Positions 44,256 through 53,202 are shown, counted from the first letter of the stretch. The stretch is 64,000 nt of DNA from JAGBWK01 sp964462445 (GCA_964462445.1 CAYWXG010000005.1:1-64000); one strand, 5' to 3'. Numbers and translations are program-made. Notes: generated by a model from the letters alone, not told the origin.

Positions 44256-44285
44256 TTGTAACTATAAAAATAGTTTGTATATTTG
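44256..44285 (+). promoter_or_regulatory. Promoter of the blaI-like gene
   Basis: TTG (44256-44258), 19 bases, TATATTTG (44278-44285). Operator copy 2 fills the space between the two elements, and copy 3 covers the transcription start, an arrangement expected for autorepression. Confidence 0.72.
44260..44275. promoter_or_regulatory. BlaI-type operator, copy 2
   Basis: AACTATAAAAATAGTT: six-base arms around AAAA. It sits between the -33 and -7 elements of the promoter. Confidence 0.72.
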
Positions 44286-44292
44286 CGACATA

Positions 44293-44308
44293 AACTAAAA
44301 AAATAGTT
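44293..44308. promoter_or_regulatory. BlaI-type operator, copy 3
   Basis: AACTAAAAAAATAGTT: five-base arms around six A. It ends exactly at the base before the blaI-like ATG and covers the predicted leader. Confidence 0.7.
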
Positions 44309-44689
44309 ATGCGTAAAACAACACCTAAAGACCAACTCACTCCCAAAGAGGAAGAACTTATGCAATTATTATGGGATAATGGTCCCATACTCATAAGTAA
44401 ACTTTTAGAACTTTACCCGGAACCCAAGCCACATTTCAACACCGTTTCAACTGTGATGCGCCGTTTGGAAGGAAAAGGTTTCGTAGCACATACCGAAGCC
44501 GGAGGGTCATTCCTTTACTATGCAACATCGCCAAAGGAAGATTTTCGCAGCAAGAGTTTCGGCACATTTATCAAAAATTATTTCGGAGGCAGTTATTACA
44601 GCGCAGTATCGGCATTAGTTGCTGACGAGAAAATTTCTGCGGAAGAGTTAAAAGAATTGCTCGATTTAATTGAGCGCAAAGGCAAATAA
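44309..44689 (+). CDS. blaI: BlaI/MecI-family transcriptional repressor
   Basis: A 126-residue winged-helix repressor (LTPKEEELMQLLWDNGPILISKLLELYPEPKPHFNTVSTVMRRLEGKGFV is the DNA-binding part; HFNTVSTVMRRLEGKG is the recognition region), followed by a C-terminal dimerisation helix with the segment where the sensor peptidase usually cleaves. It is next to a BlaR1-type membrane peptidase, one base apart. In staphylococci this pair controls beta-lactamase; no beta-lactamase or penicillin-binding protein gene is linked here, so the symbol denotes family only. Confidence 0.88.
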   Translation: MRKTTPKDQLTPKEEELMQLLWDNGPILISKLLELYPEPKPHFNTVSTVMRRLEGKGFVAHTEAGGSFLYYATSPKEDFRSKSFGTFIKNYFGGSYYSAVSALVADEKISAEELKELLDLIERKGK

Positions 44690-44690
44690 T

Positions 44691-46259
44691 ATGGGCGCAT
44701 TTTTATCATACTCCATAGTGAGTGGGCTTATACTACTTTGTTTGGGTTTAGCCTATCGCCTGCTTCTTGCGTCCGAAAAGCAACATGGTTATAATCGTGC
44801 TGTGATATTGGCTATATACGCAGTGTCGTTTGCTACACTACCAATAATTTCGCTACTACAGCCCGCTGTTGCACATCCTCAATCATCTATCATTATCGAA
44901 AATATCGAGATTGTAGAAACGATTATTACGCCGAGTTCAAAACCGATATGGGGCACTATATTTATATGGGTGTTTATTCTCGGAATGATAGCGGTAATCG
45001 CAAAGACGATTATAACATGGATGCAATTAGCCTCGATTATCCGTTCAGGAGATAAAATCAAAAAAGAGGGATACACAATCATAATTACCGACAGTAGCAA
45101 CATTGCTCCCTTTAGTTGGTTGCATTATATAGTGCTATCTCGCGAGGATTATGAAGCCGGTTGCTCAGCCATTATTGAACACGAACTAAAGCATGTGAGT
45201 AGTTCCCATTGGTTAGACATTCTTTTTGCGCAAGTGGTATGTATTATCAATTGGTTTAATCCGTCAGCGTGGCTGATGCGCAACGAACTTTCGCTCGTAC
45301 ATGAGTACCAAGCCGATATGGCAGTTATCCGTGCCGGACACAATGCGCAAGAATATCAAATGTTACTAATAAAAAAGGCCGTTGGGTCGAAATTCCAACA
45401 TTTAGCCAATAGTTTAAATCATAATAATCTCAAAAAACGTATCAACATGATGTATCAAAAGAAATCGAGCACAGGGCGTAAGTTTAAAGCCCTCGCATTA
45501 GTGCCTATGTTTGCATTAGCACTCGCAGTTACTACCGTATCACCCGTACGTGCCGCCATTTCCATGATTAACAACAGCGAGGCAACACTCGGCAATAGTA
45601 ATGAACAAACTGCGACACCACAAGTCAACAATGCCACATCTGATGTTAATGAAGCAACGTCATCAGAAGAGGTTTTTCTCCAAGCTGAAGTAATGCCACA
45701 ATATCCCGGTGGTATGAATGCTATGATGCAAGCCGTAATGTCAAAATGCAAATACCCCAATCCCGACAAAGAGAGGGAAGAGGGTGCCGTTGGGAACGCG
45801 ATTATCCAATTCACCGTATTTTCCGACGGGCATACCGGCGACTTTCATCTCTTAAAATCTACCGGAGATGACGAACTTGACCAGATTGCACTAACTGCGG
45901 CACAAGAAGGCTTGGTTGAGACATGGACTCCGGGTATGACAAAAGGCAAGCCGGTTGCTGTCAAATTTGTCTTACCAATTGCATTCAAACCTACACAAAA
46001 GACCGATACTCAACAAGTGATTACAATCAGCAACAAATCGCGAGTTAAATCAACGACCAGCAGTATGGCTGTTTCCATTGACTCCGAAAAGGGTGTGGAA
46101 ATAGAAGGTGTTAACCCTACGGACATAAAAAATTTCAACATCTATATTGATGACCAAAAGAGTACATACGAACAAATGAATGCGTTGGATCCCAATTCAA
46201 TCGTATCCATGTCAGTTGACAAAGCTACTAATGCAGTGCGTATCGCGACAAGAAAATAA
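44691..46259 (+). CDS. BlaR1-type M56 membrane peptidase with TonB C-terminal domain
   Basis: A 522-residue membrane protein. About four N-terminal transmembrane helices frame an M56 zinc peptidase domain with H164-E-L-K-H168 (IIEHELKHV) and the downstream metal ligand region NELSLVHEYQADMAV. After another helix (ALVPMFALALAVTTV) the outside part is not a penicillin-binding domain but a TonB C-terminal domain (MPQYPGGMNAMMQAV ... GNAIIQFTVFSDG ... VKFVLPIAF), then a ~90-residue unknown tail. The start ATG at 44691 is one base after the blaI stop. The domain swap is common in Bacteroidota; the signal sensed is unknown. Confidence 0.88.
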   Translation: MGAFLSYSIVSGLILLCLGLAYRLLLASEKQHGYNRAVILAIYAVSFATLPIISLLQPAVAHPQSSIIIENIEIVETIITPSSKPIWGTIFIWVFILGMIAVIAKTIITWMQLASIIRSGDKIKKEGYTIIITDSSNIAPFSWLHYIVLSREDYEAGCSAIIEHELKHVSSSHWLDILFAQVVCIINWFNPSAWLMRNELSLVHEYQADMAVIRAGHNAQEYQMLLIKKAVGSKFQHLANSLNHNNLKKRINMMYQKKSSTGRKFKALALVPMFALALAVTTVSPVRAAISMINNSEATLGNSNEQTATPQVNNATSDVNEATSSEEVFLQAEVMPQYPGGMNAMMQAVMSKCKYPNPDKEREEGAVGNAIIQFTVFSDGHTGDFHLLKSTGDDELDQIALTAAQEGLVETWTPGMTKGKPVAVKFVLPIAFKPTQKTDTQQVITISNKSRVKSTTSSMAVSIDSEKGVEIEGVNPTDIKNFNIYIDDQKSTYEQMNALDPNSIVSMSVDKATNAVRIATRK

Positions 46260-46285
46260 TATTTTTATACACGTAATAATTAGAC

Positions 46286-46324
46286 ATAGAGAGTGCACTT
46301 CAAAATGAAATGCACTCTCTATTA
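46286..46324 (+). terminator. Hairpin terminator of the blaI-M56 operon
   Basis: ATAGAGAGTGCA pairs perfectly with TGCACTCTCTAT over a 13-base loop, followed by TAATTTA. The rest of the gap to 46497 shows nothing I can name. Confidence 0.75.
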
Positions 46325-46496
46325 ATTTAGACGTATACGAATAGTTATTGATATTATCTTATTTTGTAGTTGACACCAAATCCTATCAATCTATACTTTT
46401 AGTTATTCATTATAGTCCGACCATACTTTCAATTTACCTGCTCAAGCTTAATTAGAGGACATTGCTTGTGACTTGAATTTCATACTTATCCATTTA

Positions 46497-47432
46497 TCAT
46501 AATGAAGTTGTGCGATTGCGGAGAGCGTTGCGACGCAGTACAATTAAGCCTAAAGCTGTCACTATAACGCTTAATGAGATGGTCACCCAATCCATTCCAA
46601 GATTAAGAGATGCGGCATTTTCTACTGCTTCTCCGGCATTACCTCTTACCGCAAACCATGATACTACAACAACCATCGAATTATTAAAAGCATGGGCTAT
46701 TATCGGCAGCCATACAGACCCACTCCACCATATCAAATACCCAAAATATGCGCCTAACAACAATCGCGGCAAAAATCCGAAGAATTGAAAATGCATAAAG
46801 CTAAAAATAAAAGCAACGGACCATATAGCAAAATGCTTCTTTACATTGGGCATCGACATAAACAAGTTTTGCAATGCACCTCTAAAAAATAGCTCTTCTG
46901 CGATTCCTGTTAGTATACCAACAATCAAAATACCAACGACTAAATCCCCGACAGTATTACCACTAAAAAGTCCGTCAACAGCCGATGAGGCGGAGTCCTC
47001 CATACTTTTTAGAGTCTCTTCCAGACCGCTAAGGGCTTCAGGTAAGTGTAGATTGCTATTTAATTCTACCAACCATTCCATAGCCGGCATTGATGTTATC
47101 ATAACAAGTATTGCAAGCAGAATTGATGAAAGGCGCGGCTTGACATTAATAGTAAGCAACGACGCGGGAAGACGTGTTGCCACAAATGCAGCTAATATTG
47201 CCGGCATAATAAACACTAATAAATCTTGTATTATAGTGAAAATACGCATCCCTTTGACACTAAATCCCTCTTCTCCAACAAACAATGCTGACACTACCGA
47301 TACTAATATTAACATACCGAAGAAGACACCAAAAAGAACTCCCACAGCACGCCCGGGTTGATTAACTACCGGCAACCACCCATTACTTCGTTGTGAATTA
47401 AATGATGTTGAATTTACCTGTTTTAAATCCAT
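46497..47432 (-). CDS. CPBP-family intramembrane metalloprotease
   Basis: A 311-residue membrane protein with about eight helices. It has the CPBP (CAAX protease and bacteriocin-processing) motifs: GIAEELFFRGALQ with the catalytic EE pair, FSFMHFQFFGFLPRLLLGAYFGYL with the second-motif histidine, and the third motif PIIAHAFNNS. These proteases cleave within or near the membrane; substrates in Bacteroidota are unknown. trmN6 lies 31 bases upstream on the same strand with no terminator between, so the two are probably co-transcribed. Confidence 0.9.
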   Translation of the reverse strand: MDLKQVNSTSFNSQRSNGWLPVVNQPGRAVGVLFGVFFGMLILVSVVSALFVGEEGFSVKGMRIFTIIQDLLVFIMPAILAAFVATRLPASLLTINVKPRLSSILLAILVMITSMPAMEWLVELNSNLHLPEALSGLEETLKSMEDSASSAVDGLFSGNTVGDLVVGILIVGILTGIAEELFFRGALQNLFMSMPNVKKHFAIWSVAFIFSFMHFQFFGFLPRLLLGAYFGYLIWWSGSVWLPIIAHAFNNSMVVVVSWFAVRGNAGEAVENAASLNLGMDWVTISLSVIVTALGLIVLRRNALRNRTTSL

Positions 47433-47463
47433 GTATTTATATGTTTTAGTTTATCGTTTTAAT

Positions 47464-48192
47464 TTATAAATTGAGATAAAAATCTTTCACTAAAGCGATA
47501 TATTCTTCAGTATAATTTCCATCAGAGTTTTGAATTAACAATTGTGTTTTCTCAAACATGACATTATTTCCCGTTGAGAATTCCCACAATGTTCGTATCG
47601 CAGGTTTATTTTCGCGTGAAAAAACCCTACATTGACGAGATGGTGTCAAACCGATAAGTGCCGCCTCAAACATTACATCTTCGTCACGAGTTGCAGGGAG
47701 AACCATTGCCAAACGACCACCCGGGGTTAATTGTGAGATACTACGATAAATCAGTGTTGACAGTGGTAAGCTATCTTCATGACGTGCCACTGCTCTTAAC
47801 TTATCGGGAGATTGCAGTTGTTCTGTGAAAAATGGAGGGTTACTGACTATTAAATCATATTTTTGTCCATCATCAAATTTACGAAAATCGGATAGCGAAA
47901 CTTCAACCCTATTTGCAAATGGTGAATTTAGGATATTAATTTTACATTCCTCAACGGCGTCATTGCTAATATCAATACATTTTATAATAGCATCGTGGTA
48001 CCGTTGTGCTATCATTAAAGCTATTAATCCAGTACCACACCCTACATCAAGCGCTCGTTTTACCCCTATGAAATCAGGCAACTTAGCCCATGCCCCAAGC
48101 AAAACACCATCAGTTCCGACCTTCATTGCGCTTCGGCTATTAGAAAGTGAGAACTGCTTGAAATGGAATATTGATTGGCGAGTCGGATTCAT
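47464..48192 (-). CDS. trmN6: tRNA1(Val) adenine-37 N6-methyltransferase
   Basis: A 242-residue SAM-dependent methyltransferase of the YfiC/TrmN6 type, which methylates adenosine 37 of tRNA-Val. Signs are FHFKQFSLSNSRSAMKVGTDGVLLGAWA at the start (KVGTDGVLLGAW is diagnostic), the SAM motif LDVGCGTGLIAL, and the amino-methyltransferase motif IVSNPPFF. The length fits. It is divergent from engB and has its own promoter. The exact target nucleotide is by family, not seen. Confidence 0.88.
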   Translation of the reverse strand: MNPTRQSIFHFKQFSLSNSRSAMKVGTDGVLLGAWAKLPDFIGVKRALDVGCGTGLIALMIAQRYHDAIIKCIDISNDAVEECKINILNSPFANRVEVSLSDFRKFDDGQKYDLIVSNPPFFTEQLQSPDKLRAVARHEDSLPLSTLIYRSISQLTPGGRLAMVLPATRDEDVMFEAALIGLTPSRQCRVFSRENKPAIRTLWEFSTGNNVMFEKTQLLIQNSDGNYTEEYIALVKDFYLNL

Positions 48193-48223
48193 TATTTTAA
48201 TGTGACTACATATTCATACTTTG

Positions 48224-48254
48224 CAAAAGTACAATTTTTCACATCCTTTCGCAA
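48224..48254 (-). promoter_or_regulatory. Promoter of trmN6 (and CPBP gene)
   Basis: Minus strand TTG (48252-48254), 20 bases, TACTTTTG (48224-48231). Consensus fit; leader about 26 bases. Confidence 0.7.
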
Positions 48255-48319
48255 CTATTTATCTCCATTTTGATTTTCAACGCAATTACATATTAAATGG
48301 TTAGTAATAAAACCAAACA

Positions 48320-48349
48320 TTGAAAATCATTTTATTTTTTCTAATTTTG
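48320..48349 (+). promoter_or_regulatory. Promoter of engB
   Basis: TTG (48320-48322), 19 bases, TAATTTTG (48342-48349), consensus fit. The predicted leader is only about 14 bases. Confidence 0.72.
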
Positions 48350-48368
48350 CAAAAAATAATTTATAGTC

Positions 48369-48977
48369 ATGATTATTAACAGTGCACAATTCGTCATATC
48401 AAATACTTCAGTAAAGAAATGCCCTGCAGAAATGCTACATGAATACGCATTTATCGGCCGTTCTAATGTTGGCAAATCATCATTGATTAATATGTTGACG
48501 AACAAAAAGTCATTGGCACAAACATCATCCAAGCCGGGTAAAACATTACTAATCAATCATTTTCTCATTAACGACTCGTGGCATATTGTCGACCTCCCGG
48601 GATATGGATATGCGCAAAGAAGCAAAGATAGTCGCCAAGCAATTGAACGTATAATTCAAGAATATATCCTTAATCGACAACAGATGACCAATCTGTTCGT
48701 ACTTATAGACGTACGTCATAAGCCTCAGAAAATAGATTTAGAATTTATGGAATGGTTGGGTGAAAATGAAGTTCCTTTTTCAATCGTATTTACCAAACTT
48801 GATAAATTGTCATCGTCAGCCGTCAAAAAATCTATATCTTCATATTGCACCACGCTACGCGAACAATGGGAAGAATTACCACCTATTTTCGCAACATCAA
48901 GCGAAGACGGACGAGGCAGGGAAGAACTACTCGACTACATTGAACAGCTCAACCAACTACCTCTTCAAGAGGAATAA
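48369..48977 (+). CDS. engB: Ribosome biogenesis GTP-binding protein EngB/YsxC
   Basis: A 202-residue essential-type GTPase involved in 50S subunit assembly. All G motifs are present: FIGRSNVGKSSLIN (P-loop), KPGKTLLINHFLIN (switch I), VDLPGYGYA (G3), FTKLDKL (G4) and ATSSEDGRG (G5). The N-terminal VISNTSVKKCPAEM matches the family. It is transcribed from its own promoter divergently from trmN6 and is followed by the rel-type gene after a 147-base gap that holds the rel promoter. Confidence 0.95.
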   Translation: MIINSAQFVISNTSVKKCPAEMLHEYAFIGRSNVGKSSLINMLTNKKSLAQTSSKPGKTLLINHFLINDSWHIVDLPGYGYAQRSKDSRQAIERIIQEYILNRQQMTNLFVLIDVRHKPQKIDLEFMEWLGENEVPFSIVFTKLDKLSSSAVKKSISSYCTTLREQWEELPPIFATSSEDGRGREELLDYIEQLNQLPLQEE

Positions 48978-49096
48978 CATCTTAATTAATAAACCGTTGA
49001 GAAGTTAGGAAATCCACTCATATGTGAAATTTTTATTAAATAACTTTCGTACATACTATTTATCCTACATCCAAGCTATTTTTCTGTTTTTTTTAT

Positions 49097-49104
49097 TAAC
49101 TTTG
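49097..49104 (+). promoter_or_regulatory. -7 box of the rel-type gene
   Basis: TAACTTTG, 20 bases before the ATG at 49125; upstream there is a T-rich run rather than a clear TTG. The leader would be about 15 bases. Confidence 0.5.
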
Positions 49105-49124
49105 TTGATAAAAAACAACCCCTT

Positions 49125-51332
49125 ATGTCACAAACTCAATCATATCAATCAGGCAAACTCAAGCTACTACAACTATGTCGTGGACTATATCGCCAAATTG
49201 AGTCACAAGGCATAGATAAATCTAAATTAAATTCACTTACTGAGCTACTGCGCAAAGGGGCAAAAGATGGACATATCAAGCCCGACCGCTTCGGAATCAG
49301 CCCTGTGATGCACAACCTGCATGTGGCCTACGCATTATGCAATCGCGTAAGTCCAGATATAAATATGGTTGTGGCAATCATGTTGCGCAATCTCGTTGAA
49401 TGTGATTATATAACTTTATCTGAAGTCAAAACTAATTGGGGCGATGATGTAGCTAAACTTCTCAACGGTCTTCAAAATATTACCAAACTATATTCTCGAC
49501 AAGTAGCGGTAGAAAGCGATAATTTCCGTCGACTTCTCATGACTTTTGCTGAAGATATTCGCGTCATTATCATAATGATAATCGACCGTTTGGAATTGAT
49601 GAAGCTAATCAATCACCATCCCAACGAACGATTAGTGCGAGAAGTGGCCTATGAAGCTAACTTTCTATACGCTCCGTTGGCTCACCGTTTAGGTCTTTAC
49701 GCAATTAAAGGTGAAATTGAGGATATGTCGCTCAAATATACCAATCGCAAAGCTTTTAACGAGATTGTAGAACACCTAAACGAAACAAAGTCTAAACGCG
49801 AAGCCTATATAGAAGATTTCATTCGCCCGATTCGCGAAAAGCTTGATGCTTCCGGTATTAAGTATGAGATAAAAGGTCGTACAAAATCAATATACTCCAT
49901 TTGGAATAAATTGATAAAGCAAAACAACGATATTGACCATATCTACGACCTTTTTGCCATACGCATTATAATCGATACAGAGAAAGAGCGAGAGAAAGCT
50001 GAATGTTGGCTCGCCTACTCTATCGTGACTGATATGTATCGTCCTAATCCAACACGCATGAAGGATTGGATTAGCATCCCCAAATCCAATGGTTATGAGT
50101 CACTTCACATCACTGTAGCCGGACCAGATGGGCGTTGGGTGGAAGTGCAAATACGTACACATCGCATGGATCTTATTGCCGAAAAAGGTGTAGCTGCCCA
50201 TTGGCGTTATAAAGGGATAAAGAGCGAAGGGGAAATGGATACATGGATGAACAAAGTACGCAATATTCTTGAAGGAGGTGCTGAGGGGCCTATGGAATTG
50301 ATGCGTAATTTCAAAATGGACTTCTACGACAAGGAGGTATTTGTTTTCACCCCAAAAGGAGATCTCTATAAATTACCGCTTGGAGCTACTGTCCTTGATT
50401 TCGCTTTTAATATCCATTCACGCTTGGGTTGTCAATGTACAGGAGCTCGTGTCAATGGGAAAAATCAAAAAATCAATTACAAGCTGCAAAGTGGCGACAC
50501 GGTTGAAATTTTAACATCCGGCACCCAGTCACCCAAACAGGATTGGCTAAATTTTGTCATTACATCGAAAGCTCGCACCAAAATACGGCAAACTATCAAC
50601 GAACGCTCCAATCAAGCCAACGAATTAGCGAAGGAAATGTTGCAACGACGTTTCAAAAATCGCAAAATTGAGTTGGAAGAAGCATCGTTGATGCGAACAA
50701 TAAAAAGCCTTGGCTATAAAACGGTCACAGAGTTCTACAATAATATTGCCAATGAAACGCTTGATATCAACACCGTTATTGACACATATGAACAAACTAT
50801 AGGACGTAGAATGCCAGAACCCGAAACTCGCTCAGCCGGTGATTTTGTGCTTTCCATCTCCGAGGAAAATAGTGGCAGCTCCGCAAGCGATGTACTTGTA
50901 ATCGGTGACAATATCAAAGGTATCAACTATCGTTTGGCACGATGCTGCAATCCAATACATGGCGACGAAGTATTTGGCTTCATTTCTTCGGAAGGTGTAG
51001 TTAGTATCCATCGTTCCGACTGTCCTAATGCCATCCACATGCGTCACCGCTTTCCATATCGAGAGGTCCCGACAAAATGGTCAGGAAAGATTGGCAACCA
51101 ATTTGCGACCACACTGAGTATAGTTGGGCACGACGATATCGGCATTGTAACGAATATTACTTCAATAATTAATAAAGAGAAAGATATCACATTAAGAGCC
51201 ATCTCTATTGATTCCAACGATGGACTATTCCAAGGACAATTATCAGTAGGAGTGAACGATGTTGGAGCTCTAAAAATGCTTATAAAAAAAATAAAAACTA
51301 TAAAAGGAGTAAAAGATGTACAACGTGTATAA
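49125..51332 (+). CDS. RelA/SpoT family (p)ppGpp synthetase with degenerate hydrolase domain
   Basis: A 735-residue long RSH protein. The N-terminal HD domain is degraded: the usual LLHDVVEDT reads MLRNLVECD (R88-N89 in place of HD), and DRLHNMR reads DRLELMK (154-160). The synthetase domain looks active: GRTKSIYSIWNKL, DLFAIRIII, PKSNGYESLHITV and EVQIRTHRMD with the catalytic glutamate. TGS (VFTPKGDLYKLPLGATVLDFA), the conserved-cysteine segment (LARCCNPIHGDEVFG) and a C-terminal ACT domain follow. It should therefore make but not degrade (p)ppGpp, like RelA; a hydrolase would be needed elsewhere. The next gene overlaps its end by 17 bases. Confidence 0.92.
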   Translation: MSQTQSYQSGKLKLLQLCRGLYRQIESQGIDKSKLNSLTELLRKGAKDGHIKPDRFGISPVMHNLHVAYALCNRVSPDINMVVAIMLRNLVECDYITLSEVKTNWGDDVAKLLNGLQNITKLYSRQVAVESDNFRRLLMTFAEDIRVIIIMIIDRLELMKLINHHPNERLVREVAYEANFLYAPLAHRLGLYAIKGEIEDMSLKYTNRKAFNEIVEHLNETKSKREAYIEDFIRPIREKLDASGIKYEIKGRTKSIYSIWNKLIKQNNDIDHIYDLFAIRIIIDTEKEREKAECWLAYSIVTDMYRPNPTRMKDWISIPKSNGYESLHITVAGPDGRWVEVQIRTHRMDLIAEKGVAAHWRYKGIKSEGEMDTWMNKVRNILEGGAEGPMELMRNFKMDFYDKEVFVFTPKGDLYKLPLGATVLDFAFNIHSRLGCQCTGARVNGKNQKINYKLQSGDTVEILTSGTQSPKQDWLNFVITSKARTKIRQTINERSNQANELAKEMLQRRFKNRKIELEEASLMRTIKSLGYKTVTEFYNNIANETLDINTVIDTYEQTIGRRMPEPETRSAGDFVLSISEENSGSSASDVLVIGDNIKGINYRLARCCNPIHGDEVFGFISSEGVVSIHRSDCPNAIHMRHRFPYREVPTKWSGKIGNQFATTLSIVGHDDIGIVTNITSIINKEKDITLRAISIDSNDGLFQGQLSVGVNDVGALKMLIKKIKTIKGVKDVQRV

Positions 51333-52176
51333 ACATATCTCAAAAACCTTTTTGACCATTTCAATCGCAACATTAGCATTAAGTTCATGCAAAAGCGAGA
51401 AATCAGACACTGCCACTCTCGCAGAAGAATTATTTAACAAAGCCCAGACTGAGTTAAATAGTGGTAATGCTCACGAATGTATAACTCTATTGGATTCACT
51501 TGACTCAAATTTTATTAAAGAACGCGACATCATCCAACAGAGCATGAATTTGCGTCCACAAGCTCTATTGCAGATTGCAACTGAAGAAATTGCATCAACC
51601 GATTTTATTATTAATACCAACAAAGCGAAACTTGATAGCCTTAAGCCATTGATGACACACATCGATGTGCCGGGCACCGAGGGATATTCTCTTGTTGGGA
51701 CATTGGTTGACCCAAATTTTATGAATAAAACAGGTATCTCTCCCCGAGTGTCGGAAATTGGTGAATTTTACCTTGTAACATCAGTAAATCCTGCCGGAGG
51801 ATTGAAACACTGGTCGGTTTCGGCTGTAGTTGGAGATATGATTGCAACTACTGATACAGTTGCCTACGATGGCGCACTTAACTTCCGCCTCAATAATTCA
51901 GAAGTAATCACATTTACACCTGCCGGAAGTAATAGCATTGGAGAATTAGTAGCCAACAATCCAAATCTTCCGGTAAAAATTATTTTTAACGGAGAAAATG
52001 GCAAAACCAAAAGCATATCACTATCGACCACTCAAATAGAGGGAATGGCTACAGCATATCGCTATGCTTTAGCAATCAACGATATGCGAAATGCGACAAT
52101 TAATCTCGAGCGTCTAAATGCACGATGCAATAAGCTACAGCAGCAAATCAACAATAATAAAGCTAATCCCGAATAA
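51316..52176 (+). CDS. Lipoprotein of unknown function overlapping the rel-type gene
   Basis: A 286-residue lipoprotein: LTISIATLALSSCKSEKS, lipobox cysteine at residue 27. A TPR-like helical stretch (AEELFNKAQTELNSGNAHECITLLDSLDSNFI) is followed by a beta-rich middle and a C-terminal coiled coil (INLERLNARCNKLQQQINNNKA). The family is not recognised. The ATG lies within the last six codons of the rel-type gene in another frame, so expression is presumably tied to it; an envelope lipoprotein coupled to a stringent-response enzyme is odd. Confidence 0.7.
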   Translation: MYNVYKHISKTFLTISIATLALSSCKSEKSDTATLAEELFNKAQTELNSGNAHECITLLDSLDSNFIKERDIIQQSMNLRPQALLQIATEEIASTDFIINTNKAKLDSLKPLMTHIDVPGTEGYSLVGTLVDPNFMNKTGISPRVSEIGEFYLVTSVNPAGGLKHWSVSAVVGDMIATTDTVAYDGALNFRLNNSEVITFTPAGSNSIGELVANNPNLPVKIIFNGENGKTKSISLSTTQIEGMATAYRYALAINDMRNATINLERLNARCNKLQQQINNNKANPE

Positions 52177-52245
52177 GAAGTTGAACTGAGAATATTTTTA
52201 TCCTATAAGTAACTCTCAGAATGAATACTTTACAGAATAAAGACA

Positions 52246-53202
52246 ATGACAATACCACAGATAATAGAATCTACCCCCGGTCGCGGGTTCTCTTTTGAAG
52301 TACTTCCACCACTCAAAGGGAAAAGTATCGAAACATTATTCCGCGGAATAGATAAATTGATAGAATTCAATCCACGATATATCAATATTACAACCCATAG
52401 GAGTGAACTCGTGTTCAAGCAAACCGATGGCGGGTTATATCAACGTGTCACGCAGCGCACACGTCCCGGGACTGTCGCGGTTGCCACGGCAATTCAAAAT
52501 AGATATAAAATTCCGGTTGTACCCCACATGATATGCAGCGGGTTCTCAAAAATGGAGACCGAATACGCACTAATTGACCTCGCATTCTTGGGTATTACTA
52601 ACATTCTTGTGTTGCGTGGAGATAAAGCCAAGCACGATAGCAAATATATGCCAAACGAAAATGGTTATATGCACGCATCTGAATTGCAACAACAAGTAAA
52701 TGATTTTAATCGAGGATTTTTTATCGATGGCACACAGATGGACACAAGTCGCGAAAAGCCATTCTCATGTGGAGTAGCGGGATATCCGGAAAAGCATGAG
52801 GAATCTCCCAATTTAGACATGGATTTGCACTATCTCAAAGCCAAAGTTGATAATGGCGCCGATTATATCGTCACTCAATTGTTTTATGACAATAAGCACT
52901 ACTTTAAATTCGTAGAACGTTGTCGCGCTATCGGCATTAATGTACCCATTATTCCCGGCATTAAGCCTATTTACAGTGTCAACCAGCTATCTATTCTTCC
53001 TAAAATATTTAAAGTTGACATACCCAACGAATTAGCAAATAAAATGCTTGGTTGCGCTACCGATGAAGAGCGCAAAATGGTAGGCATTGAATGGGGAATC
53101 AACCAAGTAAATGAGCTATATGAAGGAGGAGCACCATCAATACACTACTACTCTCTAAACGCGGTTGATATGGTACGCGAAATTGTTAAAAACACGTTAT
53201 AA
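52246..53202 (+). CDS. metF: Methylenetetrahydrofolate reductase
   Basis: Reduces 5,10-methylene- to 5-methyl-tetrahydrofolate for methionine synthesis. The 318-residue FAD-dependent barrel has FSFEVLPPLKGKSIETLF with the catalytic glutamate, INITTHRS, LVLRGDKAKHD (the LRGDP-type flavin motif), ADYIVTQLFYDNKHY, and VPIIPGIKPI. It is the first gene of a close run with holB, addB-like and hemW (gaps of 18, 17 and 10 bases), whose functions are unrelated; this looks like a housekeeping operon of convenience. Confidence 0.95.
   Translation: MTIPQIIESTPGRGFSFEVLPPLKGKSIETLFRGIDKLIEFNPRYINITTHRSELVFKQTDGGLYQRVTQRTRPGTVAVATAIQNRYKIPVVPHMICSGFSKMETEYALIDLAFLGITNILVLRGDKAKHDSKYMPNENGYMHASELQQQVNDFNRGFFIDGTQMDTSREKPFSCGVAGYPEKHEESPNLDMDLHYLKAKVDNGADYIVTQLFYDNKHYFKFVERCRAIGINVPIIPGIKPIYSVNQLSILPKIFKVDIPNELANKMLGCATDEERKMVGIEWGINQVNELYEGGAPSIHYYSLNAVDMVREIVKNTL

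Noticed and set aside
45455..45814. Open frame opposite the M56 peptidase gene
   Set aside because: Low-complexity translation, shadow of the coding strand; no promoter.
44309..46259. A beta-lactam resistance operon
   Set aside because: Only the repressor/peptidase pair is present, the sensor domain is TonB-like, and no beta-lactamase gene is in the window.
46846..47361. 171-codon frame opposite the CPBP gene
   Set aside because: Composition (Ile/Asn/Thr/Ser-rich) is that of an antisense shadow of hydrophobic codons; the CPBP motifs on the other strand are secure.
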